From positions 1 through 34,616 of the forward strand of contig JACKBK010000035.1 of assembly GCA_020634555.1 (NCBI GenBank): 34,616 nt of DNA. Reading direction: 5' to 3'. Both the position numbers and the translations under genes were made by a program. Positions 1 to 8,179 of this stretch are shown here, one piece after another. The notes under the pieces are model-generated. The model searched no databases. It saw only the letters and a list, made by a program, of their open reading frames with translations, and was not told where the DNA came from. The stretch is from Caldilineae bacterium (lineage in GTDB: Bacteria > Chloroflexota > Anaerolineae > JAAEKA01). Positions within the stretch are counted from its first letter, which is position 1; every line of letters begins with the position of its first letter.

Positions 1-25
1 GCGCTAGTGTTTCACCAACCTTTGT

Positions 26-211
26 TTCTGATTCTGTCGGATTCTGTGGGTGTGCGGCCGCCCGACCGTGAAACGGATCGGGCTACGACGTGAAAGGCCC
101 TCCGGGCCTGCGGTTTCCGTAGCCCAGCGGGCTTGCATCTTGTAGCCGGATGGCTTGTAGCCTCCGGCGGGCGTTCTTTGCAACGACAACTTCCTGTATC
201 CACAGAATCCG
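26..211 (-). repeat. Dispersed ~190-bp multi-hairpin repeat, copy 1
   Basis: This is the reverse complement of 19909-20099 with few differences. The outer ends carry inverted motifs (GGATTCTGTGG and CCACAGAATCC). The interior holds several short GC palindromes, such as GGCCCGGAGGGCC-type and AGCCCGCTGGGCT. It lies just upstream of the monooxygenase gene. Its long open frames probably result from its composition. It has the look of a MITE-like or structured intergenic element; no transposase is nearby. Confidence 0.8.
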
Positions 212-250
212 TTAGAACTAGGTCTTTTCTAACAACAAAGGAGATGTGAG

Positions 251-1789
251 ATGAGAATCTTGATTTCAGGCGGTGGATTGGCAGGGTTGGCGACAGCTTA
301 CTGGCTGCGTCAGCATGGGCATGAGCCGGTGGTGATTGAACGCGCTCCGAGCCTGCGGCGTGATGGCTATGGGCTGGACTTCTTCGGCACCGGCTACGAC
401 GTAGCCGAGCGGATGGGGATTATCGATGCGCTGGCAGAAACCCAGATCTTCATGAAGAACGGCAGCGGCATCGCGTTTGTCGACAAGGACGGCAAGCCGG
501 AAGCGGAACTGAAGATCGATGCGGTGCGCAAGGTCCTGGGCGGGAAATACATGGGGTTGATGCACTACAACCTGGAAGAGGTTCTGTACGATGCAGTCAA
601 GGACGATGTGGAGATCCGGTTTGGCACATCGATCACTGCCGTTGCCCAATCACTGGAATCGGTCACCGTTACTTTAGAGAACGGGGATACTGAGATTTTC
701 GACCTGCTTGTGGGCGCGGACGGTATCCACTCCAACGTTCGTGGCCTGGTCTTTGGTCCGGAGGAAAAGTTTGCCTTTTACCTCGGGTATTACCTTGCTT
801 GCTACTTCGTGCCAAACACCTACCAACTGCCGGCAACATGGTCGAACTACACTGAGCCAGGGCGGCAGATAGGCGCCTATTCCACCGACCGTGAAGACCA
901 GTTGGCAACCCTCTTTCTGTGGCAGACTAAGGACGAAGGATACGTTCCGCACGACAAGCGCGCGGACAAGATTCGTGCCGCCTTCGAGGGCATGGGATGG
1001 CTGGCTCCTCAGATTCTGGACGACATGCCGGACGATGGTAAGGACATCCTGGTCGACACGGTCACGCAGATTCGGATGGACACCTGGCGCAACGGCCGCG
1101 TGGTTCTGGTCGGTGATGCAGCCGGCTGCATGACGCTGATCTCCGGCCAGGGTGCATCGATGGCCCTGGGTGGCGCCTACGTGCTGGCCGAAGAGCTGGG
1201 CCAGACGGAGGATTGGCAGCAGGCGCTGGCTACCTACGAACACCGCGTCAAGCCGCAAATCGAGCTGCGCCAGCAGAAAGCTCACGACTTTGCCAAGCAG
1301 TTCGTGCCCGGCAGCGAGCTGGGCGTCAAGGCAGAGATGGTAGTGATGAAGCTGGTTACCTACGAGGCCTTTTCCGGCCTGCTGAAGAAACAGTTTGTCG
1401 GCGACAGCTTTCTGCAAACAGCAGCGATACATCGTCTGCCGGCAAGCGAAGGCAGTGTCCTGGGATATCGCGTTGTGGGCAAACTGCAGGAAACCGACTA
1501 CCAAACATTAGCGATGGGTTTGGACGAGGCATTACGATCAACGTCAACAGTCAACCTGCTGTTGCAACTGGACGAGTTGGAAGGCATTAAACTCGGGGCA
1601 TTGTTGGCAGATTGGAGATTTGGCCGCAAATATCATGAGAAAGTGCATCGATTGGCCATTGTCGGCTCCAAGAGGTGGGAGCAATGGGTGACCAAACTGT
1701 CCAGCCCGTTCTACGCGGTTGAAGCCCGATTCTTCAATGCCGACGATGTGGAGCGTGCTTGGCACTGGGTGAGCGAAACAGAACAATGA
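251..1789 (+). CDS. FAD-dependent monooxygenase (PHBH fold)
   Basis: This is a predicted cytosolic flavoprotein hydroxylase that would use FAD and NAD(P)H; the substrate is unknown. The N-terminus shows the Rossmann dinucleotide motif GGGLAGLATAYWL followed by the acidic strand end VVIERAP. The DG motif GADGIHSNVR sits near residue 157. The second FAD motif GDAAGCMTLISGQGASMA sits near residue 287. At 512 aa it is about 100 residues longer than the usual ~400-aa enzymes, with a C-terminal extension I do not recognise. The ATG is preceded by AAAGGAGATGTGAG, a good ribosome binding site. Its stop overlaps the start of the DUF3179 gene (ATGA), which implies translational coupling. The family call is firm; the role is not known. 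Confidence 0.85.
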   Translation: MRILISGGGLAGLATAYWLRQHGHEPVVIERAPSLRRDGYGLDFFGTGYDVAERMGIIDALAETQIFMKNGSGIAFVDKDGKPEAELKIDAVRKVLGGKYMGLMHYNLEEVLYDAVKDDVEIRFGTSITAVAQSLESVTVTLENGDTEIFDLLVGADGIHSNVRGLVFGPEEKFAFYLGYYLACYFVPNTYQLPATWSNYTEPGRQIGAYSTDREDQLATLFLWQTKDEGYVPHDKRADKIRAAFEGMGWLAPQILDDMPDDGKDILVDTVTQIRMDTWRNGRVVLVGDAAGCMTLISGQGASMALGGAYVLAEELGQTEDWQQALATYEHRVKPQIELRQQKAHDFAKQFVPGSELGVKAEMVVMKLVTYEAFSGLLKKQFVGDSFLQTAAIHRLPASEGSVLGYRVVGKLQETDYQTLAMGLDEALRSTSTVNLLLQLDELEGIKLGALLADWRFGRKYHEKVHRLAIVGSKRWEQWVTKLSSPFYAVEARFFNADDVERAWHWVSETEQ

Positions 1790-2844
1790 CCCAGTTGATT
1801 TCTACACTTGCAATCGTCGTTTCCATCCTGGCGATTTTTGTGAACCAATGGGTGACGTTTGTTCCCAGGTTGGGGATTGGGTTTCAGTATCGCCGGCGAC
1901 GTGTCCAGGTTATCGTCGCGGTGGTGGCAATCACTGCTGCTTTGCTGCTCTATTGGAATAACCCCACGACTGGCCAGTTGCTTGTACTGCTGGGTGTGCT
2001 GTTGCTGACGCCGTTGTCCGGATTCAACCATGCCAGCAGGACGTTGGTGGCGGTCGATCAGCCGGAACATGTAGCTGCTTCTGCGTCTGGTTGGCCGAAG
2101 GACGCGTTGGTCCTGGGGCACTCGGAAGCAGATGAGGAGTCTGCTATTGCCTGGTTGCTCGACACACTCATTCCCCATCACCTCGTCAACGACACAGTGA
2201 ATGAGAAGCCAATGCTGGCAGCGTGGTGAGAAGCCTGCCGCAGCGGCATCGTGTATGCCGCACATGTCAGAAGCCAGCGGCTAACCTTCGACGTGGAATG
2301 CGTCTGGCGCCGCAACATGGTTATTCGTGACCGTGAAACGGGATCTTTGTGGCAGCACGCGACGGGCGAAGCCGTTGCGGGACCACTAAAAGGCGAGCGG
2401 TTGACAGTTCTCAGCGGTGAACTGATCACCTGGGCGGGGTGGAAGCAGGCTCATCCTGATACGGAGGCAGCACTTGAACCGGAAGATTGGACTGGACTGA
2501 TCCCTAAGGCGCGGGTGAAGAGAGTTCTGGAGAAAGTTACCAGTGTTGCTACTATCCCTGGTAAATCAGTACCTGACAAACGCTTACCTTCTCACGAGAT
2601 GATTATCGGGATTGTGGTGGGGGATTTGGCTCGTGCATACCCGCTTTCGGAGTTACGCCGCCTTGGAAGTGTATGTGAAACTATAAACGGTCGCCAAATC
2701 GAGGTGATTTTTGATGAAGAACACGATGTTGTGCGGGCTTCTGTGGACGGCGCCGGCGCAGTACCTCAGAGAACATGGTGGACAGGCTGGTATGAATTCC
2801 ACCCCGGGACGACCATCTACGGAGACGTTCCGAACGATTCTTGA
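1786..2844 (+). CDS. DUF3179 membrane protein with in-frame TGA (candidate selenoprotein)
   Basis: The 352-aa product starts at the ATG overlapping the monooxygenase stop. The N-terminus holds about three hydrophobic segments, from TQLISTLAIVVSILAIF to LLVLLGVLLLTPLSG. The DUF3179 domain follows: HHLVNDTVNEKPMLAAW, then TGA (2227-2229), then EACRSGIVY, DRETGSLWQHATGEAVAG, and a second half with IIGIVVGDLARAYPLSELR. The frame is unbroken on both sides of the TGA, and the domain reads continuously across it. DUF3179 proteins normally have a C-x-x-C after the VNDTV block (FCPLC or WCxxC type). Here it reads W-U-E-A-C, so the TGA replaces the first Cys. Selenocysteine is the attractive reading. 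A Cys-to-stop mutation (TGC or TGT to TGA) or a sequencing error would look similar. The function of DUF3179 is not established; the motif suggests redox or metal chemistry. Confidence 0.8.
2243..2261 (+). promoter_or_regulatory. Candidate bacterial SECIS hairpin
   Basis: GCGGCAT (2243-2249) pairs perfectly with ATGCCGC (2255-2261) around a 5-nt loop, CGTGT. The stem begins 13 nt after the TGA and the loop begins 20 nt after it. One of the first two loop bases is G. These features match the known geometry of bacterial SECIS elements, such as the minimal fdhF hairpin about 11 nt after its UGA. The loop lacks a full GGU. The hairpin lies within coding sequence for SGIVYAA, so coincidence is possible. 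Confidence 0.5.
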
Positions 2845-2885
2845 TCGCAGTGCCGAATGAGACGATTGAATAGCAGGACGCAGTT

Positions 2886-4064
2886 TCAGACCCGCGCCTC
2901 GGGGTCGAACAGCTTCTGGTGTTCCTGGATGGCGTAGCGGTCGGTCATGCCGGCGATGTAGTCGCAGATCACCCGCTGCATGGTGTCGCCGCTTGTATCC
3001 AACCGGGCCTGAGTATCAGGGGGCAACTGGCGCGGGTCGTCGCAATAGACGATAAACAGGTCGGTCAGGATACGCTGTGCTTTGGCAGCCATGCGATGCA
3101 CCCGCCAGTGATAGTAGAAGTTCTGCAAGAGAAACGCCTTCAACTCCTCGTTGAGAACGTGCATCTCCGGCGAGAAAGTGGCGACGTTCTCACCGTATGC
3201 CCGCAGCGCGTCAACCGACTCGAATCCCAGCTCGTTTAGCTGCAGTGACGTGGTGGAAATAGAATCGGTCACCAGCGCTCCGATCAGCTTGCGTACGATC
3301 CGAGCGCGCACCAGGGTCGTCATCGACGCATCATCTGCGATCGGGAACGTGGGATCTGCGACAAGCACGTCGTGCAGCTTTTGCCACAGGACCAGCTCGG
3401 CCACAGCCCCGGGATCGAGGATACGGCTACGCAGCCCATCCTCCAGGTCGGCCGCGCTATAGGCGATCTCGTCAGCCAGATTGGAGATCTGGCACTCCAG
3501 CGTGCCGGCCTTGTCCGGCTCGTAGCCGCTGGCATCGGTTACGTCGTAGACCGTGTCGTGCTTGACCAGCCCCTCGCGCACCTCGTAGGTCAGGTTCAGG
3601 CCGGAGAACCCTGGGTATCGTTCCTCCAGCCGTTCCACGATGCGCATCGTTTGCCGCTGATGGTCAAATCCGCCGTATCCCTCCATCAGATCGTTGAGAA
3701 CGTGTTCGCCCGTGTGACCAAAGGGTGGGTGTCCGAGATCATGAGCCAGGCAGATAGCCTCGGTGAGGTCCTCGTTAGCCCCCAATGCTCTCGCCATGGT
3801 GCGACCAATTTGGGCAACCTCGATGGAATGGGTCAGTCGATTGCGGTAATGATCTCCCTCATGATAAACGAACACCTGGGTCTTGTATTCCAAACGCCGG
3901 AATGCGGTGGTGTGGATCACACGATCGCGATCCTTCTGATATGCCGTTCGGTACGGGTGTTCGTCATCGCGGTGAACGCGGCCGCGGCTGTCGCCGCTGT
4001 GCATGGCATACGGCGCCAGGAACTCGCGCTCGCGTGTTTCGAGTTGTTCTCTTGTCAGGATCAT
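2886..4064 (-). CDS. dgt: dNTP triphosphohydrolase (dGTPase family, HD domain)
   Basis: It hydrolyses deoxynucleoside triphosphates to the deoxynucleoside and triphosphate, controlling dNTP pools in the cytosol. The HD metal-binding pattern is clear: HSIEVAQIGRTMAR carries the first His, and LAHDLGHPPFGHTGE carries the HD pair. The N-terminal RDRVIHTTAFRRLEYKTQVF block is typical of the dgt/RelA-like HD family. I chose the ATG at 4064 (MILTREQLETRERE), because the 36 residues upstream are unlike the family and the promoter lies at 4157-4185. The protein is about 392 aa, normal for the Dgt type 2 group. It is divergent from tex. Confidence 0.9.
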   Translation of the reverse strand: MILTREQLETREREFLAPYAMHSGDSRGRVHRDDEHPYRTAYQKDRDRVIHTTAFRRLEYKTQVFVYHEGDHYRNRLTHSIEVAQIGRTMARALGANEDLTEAICLAHDLGHPPFGHTGEHVLNDLMEGYGGFDHQRQTMRIVERLEERYPGFSGLNLTYEVREGLVKHDTVYDVTDASGYEPDKAGTLECQISNLADEIAYSAADLEDGLRSRILDPGAVAELVLWQKLHDVLVADPTFPIADDASMTTLVRARIVRKLIGALVTDSISTTSLQLNELGFESVDALRAYGENVATFSPEMHVLNEELKAFLLQNFYYHWRVHRMAAKAQRILTDLFIVYCDDPRQLPPDTQARLDTSGDTMQRVICDYIAGMTDRYAIQEHQKLFDPEARV

Positions 4065-4156
4065 TAGAGAGTCTCCGTTGCACACTGCTGCCTGGGAAGG
4101 ACGGACTATTATCTGGTTCAAAAATCGACTACCACCAATCGGAGTCTTCTGCCGGG

Positions 4157-4185
4157 AGTCTAGCACCGCCAACAGGGTCTGTCAA
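4157..4185 (-). promoter_or_regulatory. sigma70-type promoter for dgt
   Basis: Reading the minus strand: TTGACA (4180-4185), a 17-nt spacer, then TAGACT (4157-4162). The predicted start is about 85 nt upstream of the chosen ATG. Confidence 0.7.
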
Positions 4186-4217
4186 GCAACTCGCGCGTCA
4201 CCCGACCTGGACAATAC

Positions 4218-4246
4218 TTGACATCCCGTCGCCCCGGTGGCAAGAT
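4218..4246 (+). promoter_or_regulatory. Weak candidate promoter for tex
   Basis: A perfect TTGACA (4218-4223) is followed after 17 nt by the poor -10 CAAGAT (4241-4246). It is the only plausible candidate I see ahead of tex. Confidence 0.3.
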
Positions 4247-4286
4247 CGACCGGCCGAAACTGAAGGAAACCTCATTACCAGCCAAT

Positions 4287-4373
4287 GACTTCGGAAGTCG
4301 CTGGTACAGGATCGAAGCGACTTTTCCGCCGGGAGTTAACACCGTTCAATGCATTGCAGCGACTTCCGAAGTC
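4287..4373. repeat. ~87-bp element with 17-bp terminal inverted repeats
   Basis: The left arm GACTTCGGAAGTCGCTG (4287-4303) is the exact reverse complement of the right arm at 4357-4373. The arms and part of the interior resemble the element at 28208-28293. It lies in the dgt-tex gap (4065-4416), which otherwise holds only the promoters. It is probably a MITE-like element. Confidence 0.8.
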
Positions 4374-4416
4374 TCACTGCTTGGCTTGCTGAACAAGCAC
4401 GAAACAACAAGGAACA

Positions 4417-6616
4417 ATGACCAATCAACTCATCGCTGTCATCGCAGCCGAACTCGGGCTGCGCATTGATCAGGTAACCGGCGCTGTTGAACTGCTGGAC
4501 GCCGGCAACACGATTCCCTTCATCGCCCGTTACCGCAAAGAAGCCACCGGCGGGCTGGACGAGGTGCAACTGCGCCAGATCGAGACCCGACTGGCCTACC
4601 TGCGCAACCTGGCGGAACGCAAGCAGGCTGTACTGGCCTCCATCGACGAACAGGGAAAACTGACGCCCGAACTGCGGTCAGCCATCGAAGCCGCCGACAC
4701 CTTGCAGAAGGTCGAGGATCTCTATCTGCCCTACCGTCCCAGGCGACGCACGCGGGCGACCATTGCCCGGGAGCGCGGGCTGGAGCCGCTGGCTGAGCGG
4801 ATGCTGGAGCAAGGCGCCGCGGTGGACATCGACCGGCTGGCCAGCGGGTTCCTCAATGCCGAGGTCGCGACGGTGGACGACGCGCTGGCCGGCGCGCGAC
4901 ATCATCGCCGAACAGGTCAGCGAGGACGCCATCTCGCGAGATCGCCCGCCGCGACTCCAGCGCGACGGCATGGTCCTGGTGCGGCTGGCGAAGAAGGGCG
5001 CCGATCCGGGCAACAAGTACGAGATGTACCACGAGTTCCGCGCGCCGGTGGCCGACCTGCCGCCGCACCAGTTGCTGGCCATCAACCGCGGCGAGACAGA
5101 GGGTGTGCTGAAGGTGTCGCTGGACGCGCCGGACGACCTGATCGTCGGCCAGATCGAGAACCGGGTGCTCACCAACCCGCGGTCGCCCTTTGCGGCCCAC
5201 GTACGGGCGGCGGTGGAGGACGGCTACAGCCGGCTGATCGCGCCGTCCATCGAGCGCGAGACCCGCGGCGGTCTGACCGAGGTCTCCGATGACCACGCGA
5301 TCCACGTCTTCGCCACCAACCTCAAAGCCCTGCTGATGCAGCCGCCCATCCGCGGCAAGGTGGTGATGGGCATCGACCCCGGTTTCCGCACCGGCTGCAA
5401 GGTCGCTGTGGTGGATGGCACCGGCAAGTACCTGGCCAGCTTCACCATCTACCCACACGAGCCTCAGCGAGAGCGTCAGCGCAGCAAGGACCTGCTGTTG
5501 GCTGCCGTGCAGCGGTTTGGCGTCGAGATCCTGGCGGTCGGCAACGGCACGGCCAGCCGCGAGACAGAGCAGTTGGCGGCGGAGGTGATTGGGGACTGGG
5601 AGGGCGGAGAGGGGAGGAAGGGAAAGGAAGGAAAGGAAGGAAAAGAGGGAAAGAAGGGGAAGCGGTTGGCGTATGTGATGGTGAGTGAAGCGGGGGCCAG
5701 CGTCTACTCGGCGTCAGGGCTGGCGCGCGATGAGTTTCCCGACCTGGACGTGTCGATGCGCGGCGCGGTCAGCATCGCGCGCCGCTTGCAGGACCCGCTG
5801 GCCGAGCTGGTCAAGATCGACCCGAAGAGCATCGGCGTCGGGCTGTACCAGCACGACGTGGACCAGAAGAAGCTGGCAGGCACGCTGGACGCGGTGGTGG
5901 AAGACGCAGTCAACGCGGTGGGCGTGGATGCCAACACCGCCTCGCCGGCGTTGCTGAAATACGTGGCCGGGATTGGACCCAAACTGGCGAAGAACATCGT
6001 CGCCTGGCGTGACGAGAACGGCCCCTTCCAGAAGCGCAGCGATCTGCTGAAGGTCAAGGGGCTGGGACCGAAGGCATACCAGCAGGCGGCCGGCTTCCTG
6101 CGCGTGCCGGAGAGCAGGAACCCGCTGGACCGGACGACGGTTCACCCCGAGAGCTATGCCGTGGCCGAGAACCTGCTGTCGCTGGCCGACCTCAACTGGC
6201 GGATGGTTGATCTGAGCGCGCGGCTGCGCCAGTTTCGCTCTCGCAGCGACCTCCAAGCGCTGGCTGAGTTGCTGGATGTCGGTGTTCCCACCCTGAACGA
6301 CATCTTCGAGGCGTTGCTGCGGCCGGGCCGCGACCCGCGCGACGATCTGCCGGCGCCGGTGCTGCGCCACGACGTGTTGAGTCTCGACGACCTGAGCGAG
6401 GGCATGGTGCTGACCGGCACCGTGCGCAACGTGGTCGATTTCGGCGCGTTTGTGGACATCGGCGTCAAGCACGACGGGCTGGTGCACGTCAGCCAAATGG
6501 CCGACCGCTACGTGCGCAACCCCTACGAGGTGGTCAGCGTCGGCGACGTGGTGCAGGTCAAGGTGGTCAAGATCGACCGCGAGCGTGGCCGGATCGGGCT
6601 GAGTATGCGGATGTAA
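4417..6616 (+). CDS. tex: Tex RNA-binding transcription accessory protein, frameshifted
   Basis: Tex is a cytosolic nucleic-acid-binding protein with an N-terminal helical region, a YqgF-like domain, helix-hairpin-helix motifs and a C-terminal S1 domain. The first segment starts MTNQLIAVIAAELGLR behind AAGGAACA, and its frame holds to about 4893. The frame then changes: the first frame reads ALAGARHH, while the +1 frame reads ARDIIAEQVSEDA and runs to 6616. Restoring one CG pair in the GGCGCGCGAC run would give the family sequence ALAGARDIIAE, so a 2-nt deletion is likely. Later blocks are intact: GIDPGFRTGCKVAVVD, VMVSEAGASVYSAS, the helix-hairpin-helix near SPALLKYVAGIGPKLAKNI, and S1 GMVLTGTVRNVVDFGAFVDI. 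A K/E/G-rich insert interrupts it at 5600-5662. It is either a recent pseudogene or an assembly error. Confidence 0.88.
5600..5662 (+). repeat. Purine-rich GGAAAGGAA tract inserted in tex
   Basis: The tract has a short GGAAAGGAA-type period and keeps the frame open. It encodes a run dominated by Gly, Lys and Glu (GKEGKEGKEGKKGKR), placed just before the conserved YVMVSEAGASVYSAS block. Tex homologues have only a short loop here. A similar tract occurs in carB at 30430-30492. Confidence 0.75.
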
Positions 6617-6805
6617 CGCAGGCATGTCTGTTTAGATATTCACAACTTCTGAACACCTCCTTCATCAAGTCTTGAAAACGGCGGCGTAGAATGGGGGAAC
6701 ACAGGGACTGATGTCCAGGAAACAACAAACACCTGGATCAGATGCCCCGCGCGACCCATCCATTTCACATTCCACACGACAGCCGTTTTCGCAAGGAGGT
6801 GCGGC

Positions 6806-8161
6806 ATGAAAACCCTTTTCGTCCTGCTGTTGGTGCTCACCCTGTTGTTTGGTCCCGGTGCAGTCTCCAGCAACCTCGTCGAAGCCAGTTCCGCGCCCGC
6901 GGATGAAGTACTGATCACGCTGGGCGATCCCATCACCGTCAACGGTCCCGGCGCAGTGGTAGCCGGCAACACGGTGACAATCGTTGCCGGCGGTGTCTTT
7001 CGGGCTATTGGCACGCTGGCCGATGGCATGATCGAGGTGAATACCACCGACGAGGTGACGCTGATCCTCGACGACATCGCGCTCACCAACTCCAGCGGAC
7101 CGGCCATCAAGGTGAGCGATGCCATGCTGGTGTCGCTGATCCTGGCCGATGGAACAACCAACACCCTGGTGGACGGCTCGTCGTACAGCGGAGCCAAGGG
7201 CACGCTGTTCAGCAACGATCCGCTGGAGATCTCCGGCCACGGTGCGTTGCAGATCACCGGCAACTACAAACACGGCATCGTCAGCGACGACAACATCGTC
7301 ATCGACAGCGGCGATATCACCATTCAGTCGGCCACCGATGGCATGCACGCCAACGACGATATCACCGTCCACGGTGGAACCATCACGATCACCGAGTCTA
7401 ACGACGGCATCGAAAGCGAGGGCACCTTGCTGATCGACGGCGGCGTGCTGACGGTGGCAGCCGACGACGACGGAATTGTCAGCGAAGGCGCCATGGTCGT
7501 CAACGGCGGCGCGATAGAGATCACAACGGCCGTCGATGGCCTCGACAGCAAGGACACGCTGACCATCGACCAGGGTGAGGTCTCGGTCGAGGCCAGTGAC
7601 AACGGTCTAAGCGCTGCCAACGACCTGACGGTGAACGGCGGGCAGATCTATGCCCACGCGGCAGACGATGTCATCAAGTCCGACGGTACGATGTCCTTCA
7701 ACGGCGGTGTCACCGTTGCTGTGGGAGGTGAAAGTCCCATCAGCAGCCTGGTCTGTGGCGAGTCGTGCGAAATCGCCTTCAACGGCGGCATCGTGGTCGC
7801 GACCGGCGGCGCTTACAGCACGCTATCCGGCAGCTCGGCTCAGCGCGTCGCGGTCCTCGGACCGGGTGAAGCAGGCACTGCGCTTCGCATCGTACGCGAC
7901 GACGGGGAGGATGTGCTGACGTTCGAGGCCAGCCAGGCCTATGAGAACATGATCTTCTCGTCTCCCGCCCTGCTGGCCAACCGGGTCTTCAACGTGCGAA
8001 AGGGCGGCTCCATCAGCGGCGGCAGCGATTTCCATGGGCTGTACACCAGTGCAACCTACACCGGCGGGAGCCTCGTGGCGTTTTTCAACACGGACGCTGT
8101 GGTGACCTACGTCGGCCGCATCTACCGTTACCTTCCCATCTGTCCGATTTCGGCCAGCTAG
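6806..8161 (+). CDS. Secreted carbohydrate-binding beta-helix protein (Cthe_2159-like)
   Basis: The 451-aa product has a signal peptide (MKTLFVLLLVLTLLFGPGAVSS), so it is exported. The body is a series of about 20-residue rungs of the type NDDITVHGGTITITESNDGI, SEGTLLIDGGVLTVAADDDG and ANDLTVNGGQIYAHAADD. This is the pattern of the Cthe_2159 (formerly DUF4353) parallel beta-helix family. Clostridium Cthe_2159 binds polygalacturonate; binding here is inferred only. The C-terminus ends with GRIYRYLPI, resembling the YLPLVL segment of the next gene. The start follows the strong site AAGGAGGTGCGGC. The gene is 18 nt upstream of a paralogue with which it shares most of its domain. Confidence 0.82.
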   Translation: MKTLFVLLLVLTLLFGPGAVSSNLVEASSAPADEVLITLGDPITVNGPGAVVAGNTVTIVAGGVFRAIGTLADGMIEVNTTDEVTLILDDIALTNSSGPAIKVSDAMLVSLILADGTTNTLVDGSSYSGAKGTLFSNDPLEISGHGALQITGNYKHGIVSDDNIVIDSGDITIQSATDGMHANDDITVHGGTITITESNDGIESEGTLLIDGGVLTVAADDDGIVSEGAMVVNGGAIEITTAVDGLDSKDTLTIDQGEVSVEASDNGLSAANDLTVNGGQIYAHAADDVIKSDGTMSFNGGVTVAVGGESPISSLVCGESCEIAFNGGIVVATGGAYSTLSGSSAQRVAVLGPGEAGTALRIVRDDGEDVLTFEASQAYENMIFSSPALLANRVFNVRKGGSISGGSDFHGLYTSATYTGGSLVAFFNTDAVVTYVGRIYRYLPICPISAS

Positions 8162-8179
8162 CGCTTCGAGGTTCTCCCC

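Noticed and set aside
4..203. Small minus-strand open frames in the window-start repeat, also kept open in the copy near 20000
   Set aside because: The element is palindromic and GC-rich, so stop codons are rare in several frames at once. No ribosome binding site is present. I treat it as a non-coding repeat.
674..1504. 276-codon frame on the minus strand inside the monooxygenase gene
   Set aside because: It is a shadow frame in GC-rich coding DNA; the plus strand carries clear FAD motifs.
2251..2844. Separate gene for the second half of DUF3179
   Set aside because: It would start inside the hairpin loop with GTG, without a ribosome binding site, in the middle of a conserved domain and in the same frame as the upstream part.
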